DNA of 64,000 nucleotides from Tetrapyrgos nigripes (taxonomy: Eukaryota > Basidiomycota > Agaricomycetes > Agaricales > Campanellaceae): assembly GCA_013368315.1 (NCBI GenBank), contig JAACJM010000045.1, positions 62,001 through 126,000 of the forward strand. Reading direction: 5' to 3'. Both the position numbers and the translations under genes were made by a program. This document shows positions 57,182 to 64,000 of the stretch, piece after piece (position 1 is the stretch's first letter; each line of letters begins with the position of its first letter). The notes under the pieces were generated by a model. That model worked only from the letters and a program-made list of their open reading frames with translations, was not told the origin of the DNA and did no database searches.

Positions 57182-57439
57182 CAGTGGGCGGGGGATCTGA
57201 ATTTGAAGTTGTGAGGAAGGAGGAACCACTCCAGTGGACGGGCGAGTTAGGAAGAGAGAGGCCGTAGGAATAGTCCACTTGTCTCGTCGTACTGCGACGT
57301 GAACCTGAAGTACCGGTCGCTTCTGTTTTATCAGCAAAGTCAAGATCTGTCAAAGAAGTTCCAAATCTCGAGAAATGTAATGGTGAACGCTATGTGAGGC
57401 CACAGCTTGAGTCCTGGTGGACCGCCGAGCGGCAGTTTC

Positions 57440-59955
57440 CACCCAAGCGCGCTTCGACCTTTGCCCTTAGGTAGTTCGTATAGAAGACTTACCGTACTCA
57501 GACCTCAGATATAACCCCTCCGCCTCTGAAACGGGCCCCATATAGACTTCAGCTTGATATAGCCCGAGATATCGAACTGAAAAACTCGAACCCGCCTGGC
57601 GCCACAGACATAGGCCAGATAATTTAAAGATTCAAAGGCAATGGCGTCGGAAGCCTCCTGGACTTAGTTTGACGCCCTAAAAGTATATGATACATAAGTT
57701 TAAACTAAACATACTTGAAGTGTTTCAAGGTCCATCATGATTCATTGTACAGGAGGGTACAAGCAGAAAGGTTGATCCAGAACACGGGTGTGAAATTTGA
57801 AAATCTCTCACCACCCTGTGCCCCCCCAAATCCCTCCTATATGAGCAGCCTCATCCCTAACCGCAACCGACCTTCTTTCAGACCATCCTTCGGTAAAATA
57901 TAGCATGGAGTGATCATGATCTGCGAGTATGAAGAATGGGTGTCTGGAGCTGGAGCTTCGCACTGTTCCAACTTGTTTGGACATTTTGTCAAAGCCTTCG
58001 AGCTGGAGGAGCGCCGATCCACAGAAACTGACACTGTTTTTTAGCCGGCGCATTGAGTAGTTTTTGGAAAGACTTCAACTCCAGACGGGACCGATAGTCA
58101 CTGTGTCACTGTCAGTATCAGAATCGATGAATCTAGACAACGGCGAACGAAGTCGTGATCAAGTCTTGATACTGATAGGAGCACGGTAAGAACTGAGAAC
58201 GTTAACTCACCTCACTGGGCTCGGGTGCTGAAGACAATCCAAACCCGACCTTTCTTCATCTGGTTCTGTCAGAGAAACCTGATAATTGAAGAGGCGGATC
58301 TCCTATAGCAGTCACTGTTGCAAAGCATCACGATCAGTAGAACTTTCCACTCGAACGCTGCGTGAGATACGGAAGATACAATGCATGGCGATAAATAACT
58401 CGTTTACTTGAACCTAAAATATGTACCTAGCTGCATCAACTTCCCTGGAAGCCCGAACTCAAGCCCGAGTGCAGTGAGAGTCTGGGAGAGCGCCTGATTC
58501 TCCTTACTATAGGGTCATATCGCGAAGGCCTTGAAATTTAAGGACAATCTGAATCACACATAGCTATCAGCGGAAAGGAACTTCACATCACTTGACTTGT
58601 TGTGATTGTTTAAAGCTGCTCGGCCTTCTTGACCCTTGGATTTGCCTTGCATTCGCGGGGCTCGACATTGATTTGAGAGATACCATCATTATCAACGTCC
58701 AGGAACCTACTGACGCGATGTCTAGTAGATCTTTGATAATGGTTGGATGATCCAGGGTGTCATTGACTCGTTAATTTTACCATTTCTGCGCCTTTGGAGG
58801 TCAGAATGAACGAGAGCAAGCAAGAAGTCATTCCAAAATTCAGATTAAACGGCTGCTGTGAGTTAGGAAGAGGTAGCTCCTTGTGCATAGTCCGAGGGTT
58901 CTGGAAACTCTGCAGATGTAGATAATTTGATTCGTGGCGTGAGGAGGCAGAAGCAGTTCAAGTGGATCAGAAGCCTGAAATCACTGAGCTAAGAACTCGA
59001 AGAGTTCCGGAATCGGCCGAAGACGCTTGTCTGATAGCACCGCAGCCCCAATCACGATCGGCGCTGAGCGCTGAGCTTTTATTCCATATTTAGCTTATGG
59101 CGTGTGAGTGAAGGTTTTTGCAGAGGGGGGTGCGAAGGCATCTGGAAGTAGACCTTCAGACGACCCACTATAGCGCGAGATATCGTGATTCAACACCTGT
59201 CGATCCAAGCATGGCTGTACGCAACTGAACCGCTCAGAGCTTTGCGCGGCACGCCGGAAGGACAGGCTACAGCCATATTTCGGGTCCTGAAAGAGGCGTA
59301 AAGGCTTGTATCACTCAGTCCGAATTGGCAAAATAGCTTTGAAAAAGCATGAAAAAAGTAATCTTGGATCTGTTTCTCCTTCAAATGGGCCGCAAGTTGG
59401 CTAGTTGGCGTCCATTGCATGAGAGGATGTCGATGGGTCTTTCCTGTGCATGGCTTATGGTCAGAGCAAGGTGCTGAGCACGATGGTCTTCAACGTTGAA
59501 GTTATATTCTGGCATTTTTTAAATAAGGAAAATTTGCGAAAGTGGACTATCAGCGAATATTTTCCTCCGTCACTTTTTGTGGTGTAACTGGTGCCATGTT
59601 TGGCGGCACTACGGTGAAACAAATAAACCTCGCTTCCAGGTTGCCTGGGTCGTCTTCACATTGTGCCAGCTTTCTCTCTTCAATGTCACCTTTTCTTGTG
59701 CTTGAGCACTATCCGAGGGAACGAATGACCATATCAAACCCCAGTATCTCTCTATAGATGACCATGCAAAGTTAATGCAAACGTTTTAGGACTCGGTAAT
59801 GGGAGACTCGCAGTGGCAGAACGGTGAGTCCATGAAGTCTCTGAGATGCTTTTTGGTAATGCGTAGCTAAATTACAGTGTCCAAAGGTTCCTACATTGTC
59901 CATACATAATCATGACGACGCGACGACGTCGATGTCGACTACTTTTCAAACCAGA
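57440..59955. repeat. Array spacer copy 4
   Basis: Homologous to spacer 2 (39900-41870) through about 59160 and then, more weakly, to the 3' flank of spacers 1 and 3 (GCACGATGG and AAATAAACC motifs near 59480-59630, GTGAGTC near 59825). No gene recognised inside. Confidence 0.65.
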
Positions 59956-61349
59956 CTACATAGCGTTCACGACCACTACAGCGCCTTCTTTCGCATGTAG
60001 CTCTGAAGAGCTATCCATTCGCTCTTTCATAACCGATGTACCAACGTCAGAAGAACCCAAATCTGTCGCTATAGTCCCATGCGTCGAAGTCTGTTGATGA
60101 AGCCCACTTTCCAAATCCGTGTGTGTTGAGCGTGTTCTTGTCGACCTGAACTGAATATCATGGGTCATCGTTTCCTGGCTAACTTCCCTTCCAGCGTATA
60201 TGACAACACCACCCCCAGTTCCACGTACTTGGGCGGACCAGACTACAACGTGTCAGCACTTCTACCATTACTAGGAAGATGGAAACACGGTATCGATACT
60301 CACTCGTAGCAAACAAGACTCCAATCACTTCGATGTTTACTCCAGATATGTTGAGACAGCCGACAGCTAGATAGCTGAGCCCACGAGTCAAGAGGATGAG
60401 CTGGATAATGACGAAAATGACTGGGAAGATAAAGTTGGAGATTGCAATCAGGAATAGCGTGCGTATTCGTCTCAGAAAGGATGCTGCGGTTGAGCGGTGA
60501 GTACTCGTAAATTTGGGCGAGCAGAGAAAGACCACTTACTATCCTTATTCAACCAGAGAGGGAAAGACTGGATTTTATGTAGTTGGTACAAGAACAAGAA
60601 CGAACAGATCCTAGAGACAAGGCGTATAGGTGGAACTGATTACAATAACGTTTTCGACTTACCCATTGTCAATTAGCTGTAGCGACCACGCAATCTTGGG
60701 TTCAGGGAGCTGCGTTACGTTGGTGTAAAGCTCTGTAGTATCTGACAATGCTACATTCTTGCTATGTCTGATGTAGTGGACAACGAGGACGACGACCGTA
60801 GTGAACCTGGCCACCTTCAGCGTTAGGAGTGGCCCGAAGACTTTAGCAATCTGTTTTCGAGACATTCGAGATGGTGGAAAGACCGTCATTATCCGGAGGA
60901 GTAGGATCGAGTCTACGCATATACTCGAGAAGGGGGAAAAGAATGCGAGGGCGAAGAGGTATGGTTTTATGAAGTCCGCGGTAATCTCGAGAGCCTTGGT
61001 GAAGGACGTAACCTGTTTCGTGTCCCATTTAGTGGTCAGTGTCTTGACTATTCGCAAAATCATCCCGAGTACTTGCCAGTAATTTCATAAAAACCACAGA
61101 TGGAACAGTGCCAAAACCAACTGCTATGACACTGAACCAAAAGAGAGGTGTTCTTCTTGATTTCGCAGTAGAAGAATACAACAGGGCCATGAACAGTGAA
61201 AACGATACACCCAACCAGAGCGATGCCGTTATTATGAGATAAATTTCATTGAGGTTTTGTTCGATAAACGCGGAAAGTGCTAGTTCGATCACTCCTTGAA
61301 GTGCTGGGGGTATTTCGTTCAAAGGGCTGTCCGAGCTTGAGGCAGACAT
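59956..61349 (-). CDS. 7TM array copy D, intact and most diverged
   Basis: Exons 61349-61077, 61012-60663, 60610-60540, 60483-60304 and 60242-59956 join in phase to 386 residues with the same intron positions as copy B. Helices include IYLIITASLWLGVSFSLFMA, FWFSVIAVGFGTVPSVVFM, YLFALAFFSPFSSICVDSIL and FPVIFVIIQLILLT, with the shared ending IEVIGVLFATS before the C-tail. The first intron has a GC donor (CTG, then GCAAGT) instead of GT; the usual alternative GT four bases on would break the frame. Sequence divergence from A to C suggests it is the oldest branch. Function unknown. Confidence 0.8.
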
Positions 61350-61523
61350 GGTCACTGGCAGTGGTGGTCGGGGAAGAAGGAATGACACATGGTGAGTGGG
61401 AACGACCTTGTCATAATATAGCAATAGTATTTGACAGGTAGTAGGTACACCTTGCTTCTATCCGCGAAGCCGAAATGAGCTTCCTGGCCGTGATGCAAGG
61501 CTTGTAGAATCAGATTATACTAA
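61350..61523. promoter_or_regulatory. Upstream region of copy D
   Basis: Contains the presumed promoter of copy D. No clear motif beyond a short TAATATAGC near 61413. Confidence 0.25.
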
Positions 61524-61684
61524 CACGCCGAAAAGACAAAAATATCCGCTCGACGGATAGATCACATCACTACTACTGATATAAGATATATCTGTAAAAA
61601 AGTGTGTTTCTGTACAGAAACATCTTATATCAGTACAATAATGTCATCTCTCCGTCGAGCGGATATTTTTGTCCTTTCGGCGTG
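61524..61684. mobile_element. 161-bp hairpin MITE
   Basis: Starts CACGCCGAAAAGAC and ends GTCCTTTCGGCGTG; the two arms, each about 70 bp, are inverted repeats (both contain AAAAATATCCGCTCGACGGA in the appropriate orientation) and meet near TTTCTGTACAGAAA. The target duplication is not clear. The CAC ends resemble the 209-bp MITE. Confidence 0.85.
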
Positions 61685-63059
61685 AGGCAAACTTGACTGA
61701 TGGAAAGTGCATGGTTCTTTGTATTCACGCACAGTTCTGTATCGGCGGAGGATTTACAGTAACGTGTCGTATCAATCCTACTGCGAATCTATGGTAAATA
61801 TATACCCTATAGGGGGATCACCGGCGTTTGTGGAACCAAGTGGACCTCTTGTGGGTCTCCCAGGGTCTCCGTCGGATCCAACAGCGTCTATGCACCTGCG
61901 CCGCAGAAGCGACCTAGTACTAGTATGTACTTCCATTAATCAACACTCCTTTTTAGCACTGTGATTTCCTGAGCAACCATGGTTGCTCGATTTGAAAGCA
62001 GGTGAGCCGCTCTACCCTCTATCAGTTTCACACTGAGAGAATTTACCCCTTAAATGGCGACTGTGACAGATGATACGCCTCGGCGACGGCGATACCGCAG
62101 ACTTCCCAACTCTAATGATTCTGGTCTGTATGGTTTATATGATAGGTAGTATGTAGTGTAACGTTACGACGGAGCAGATCCACAGTAACAACCATTCTTT
62201 CTGAAAGTACGATCATTACGAGTCCTACTTTAGTCTTATTGTGAGCTCAAATTCTCCGTCAAAGCTTTCATCGAGCAACGAACCAGTGCCCAGTCCATGA
62301 CCACATCTACCTCTTCAGGGTCAATAATTCAATTGATTTTTGGGCAATGGAATGAGGACTCGTACCTGCCGCTGTATACATGGTGGCCCGCATCGACATA
62401 TTTTGCCTTGACGGTCTGGGTTTTCCAACCTTCAACTTTCAAGCTCAGTTCTTCTGCTACATCAAAATTGAGCCTAGACATGTTGTATTATTTGACTTGG
62501 TCTTTCAGAAACTATGTATGCAGGAGCGCCTCGGCAGAGTATATCTGAATTAGTAATGGGAATGGGAAGAAAAAATGCGAGCCCGAGAGGTCCTTGATTC
62601 TACAGTGGATTGAGAGATTGCCGGAATACTTCCATGGTCCAACAGTTCGGAACGATATATGTTCCTGCAGATCGCCACTAGTAGTACCCGCTAACCCGAG
62701 TCGCAATAGGACCTAGAATGAAAGTTTGTGTCCAGGCTAGCACACGACTCCATCGTTGTAGTACTATTGGTGTAGTGGGAAGCTGGTCATTTGCTGATTA
62801 TCTGCGTTTTTATTGGCTTCGGTATGGCTTTGGGGTGTCTGGAAGAGATGAAAGAGCTTATTGGGTGTCGGTAACCCGCATAAGATCCCGGTAAAAGAAG
62901 AGGCCGAAATACCGAAATGACGCGTTCTCCTTAATTGCGCTTTCCACGCCCGACGACGACCCTTCCAGCGACCACAACTCAACGACGAGTGTACTATTCT
63001 GCAACCTTTTATACTCAACACATTTCTATATGCAAAAGGTATATATTACCCAAGTTAGA
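61685..63059. other. Intergenic, no supported gene
   Basis: Several short frames (for example 62297-62548 plus) without recognisable domains or convincing splice sites. Nothing else supported. Confidence 0.4.
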
Positions 63060-64000
63060 ATGGTCTCGGTAGGTCTGCCTGTTTTTGAGCTAGAGCGGGT
63101 GGCCAGGGAGCTGGTGATTATGTCGTGCATGTGAGTACAGCACTAACCTCTTCTTCATTTTTATGGCTGGATTTGTACTCATATCTACTTGTACAGGTGA
63201 GATTTGATCGAATACATTGTTTAGATCCAAACTATTACTCCAACAAAGCCTCCGACTGGGAGCTCTTTCTCGAATGCTGATGGAGAGAGCTGTCAGCAGG
63301 TCCATTGCCTCCAGTGAGTCTCCCCGGTCTATACGCCAAAGCTCGTCGTTAATCATAGTTCTCGTTGCATTTTCATTCTCGATTTTAAAGCAGAGTGAGT
63401 AATTATGTCGATTGTTCCAAAACTTCGAGACTGATAGTCTGCCAATTCAAGTCTGAAAAGCAACATCTACCCGTCCCCATCGATATTTTAGCAGGCTAAG
63501 ACCGAGCCCCTCATAATCGCAAAAGCCAAGAAGGAGGAAGAAGAGGCAGCAAAGAAGAAAGCCAACGCAAAAGCTGAAAAGGCCAAAAAGAAAGCCGAGG
63601 AAGAAGTGAGGAAAGCTACTGAGGAGGCTGCCAAGAATACGCAGGAAGGAGGGACGAACACGACCACAGTCGTCAACGTGGGCAGGTTGACAACCGTGAC
63701 TGGTGGTTTCCGTTACTACGGAAAAGATGGAGGACGGAGAAGGAGTAGAGATGAAGGAACAGAAGATCACGATAGCAGCGTCTGCGTCTACATCTGCAGC
63801 TCACAAACTGCTGACTGGAGATGATGATGTGAAAGCAGACACCAGAAATGTTAGTGATGACATGCTGGAGCTGGACCCATTACAGGATGCGGTGGATGCC
63901 TCTGAAGAGGATTCTATCTTCCTGGGATTGAAGGTGTACACAAAGAAGGAAGTGTCAGTCATGATAACGGGGCAGTTGAGGCATGAGTTGGAGGTATCTG
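63060..64000 (+). CDS. Coding region with Lys/Glu-rich coiled coil, cut by window edge
   Basis: An ATG at 63060 (MVSVGLPVFELERVARELVI) is followed by a gtgagt donor at 63130 and could be exon 1. The firm part is an exon from about 63494 with AKAKKEEEEAAKKKANAKAE and further Lys/Glu heptads, a coiled coil of ~45 residues, then TTVVNVGRLTTVTGG. A change of frame near 63720 (intron or error) leads to DDVKADTRNVSDDMLELDPL and EEDSIFLGLKVYTKKEVSVM, which stays open to the end. Intron joins are uncertain. I do not recognise the family; the acidic segment followed by a GLKVYTK-type strand may start a folded domain beyond the window. Confidence 0.45.

Noticed and set aside
62297..62548. 83-codon plus-strand frame with hydrophobic middle
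   Set aside because: No homologous motif, no splice sites, isolated; not enough support for a gene.
1..64000. CRISPR arrays, rRNA and tRNA genes
   Set aside because: No spaced direct repeats of CRISPR type, no rRNA-like sequence and no tRNA-like T-arm with matching stems found by eye. The initiator-tRNA complement at 44009 is a primer site, not a gene.

Overview
This window looks like nuclear DNA of a filamentous basidiomycete, most likely an Agaricomycete. The reasons are dense short introns of about 50-70 bp (a cytochrome P450 with 13 exons, a CWC27 gene with 9), a Plavaka-type transposase paired with a divergent KOW-like gene, and a seven-helix protein that resembles the Agaricomycete DUF6534 group. 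There is no rRNA, recognisable tRNA or CRISPR. Family names rest on motifs read by eye, not on database searches.

Layout. 1-10910 is a nest of mobile elements: a Tc1/mariner element (5329-6955) sits inside the gag of a Ty3/gypsy chromovirus (minus strand, 5' LTR at 8313-8726, running off the left edge), which itself interrupts a Plavaka transposase (8727-10910). From 10911 to 19250 lie the divergent KOW-like partner gene, DUF6532-like fragments, tandem repeats and unidentified spacer. From 19370 to 20951 there is a copy of the 3' end of a P450 gene and a PIF/Harbinger relic.

21420-31451 is gene-bearing chromosomal DNA: a DUF6534-like membrane protein (+), a P450 (-), the spliceosomal cyclophilin CWC27 (+, divergent from the P450) and a small kinase-like gene (-).

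32721-61349 is a tandem array of four copies (A to D) of a minus-strand five-exon gene for an unrecognised seven-helix membrane protein, separated by homologous spacers. Copies B (37969-39627) and D (59956-61349) are intact, A has a one-base frameshift, and C is a pseudogene with a 519-bp insertion. The array also carries a 209-bp MITE, a 1.4-kb inverted-repeat element and a nearly complete Ty1/copia element (43610-51710, 399-bp LTRs, 5-bp target duplication). The right end holds a 161-bp hairpin element and the beginning of a lysine/glutamate-rich coding region cut by the window edge.

Main observations: (1) the Ty3 element carries a sequence match and geometry expected for Tf1-like self-priming; (2) nearly every nonsense codon in the three decayed elements can be read as C-to-T on the coding strand, mostly CGA to TGA, pointing to methylation-linked decay; (3) the copia element carries a primer site matching a half initiator-tRNA; (4) the tandem 7TM family looks like a locally expanding receptor-like family.
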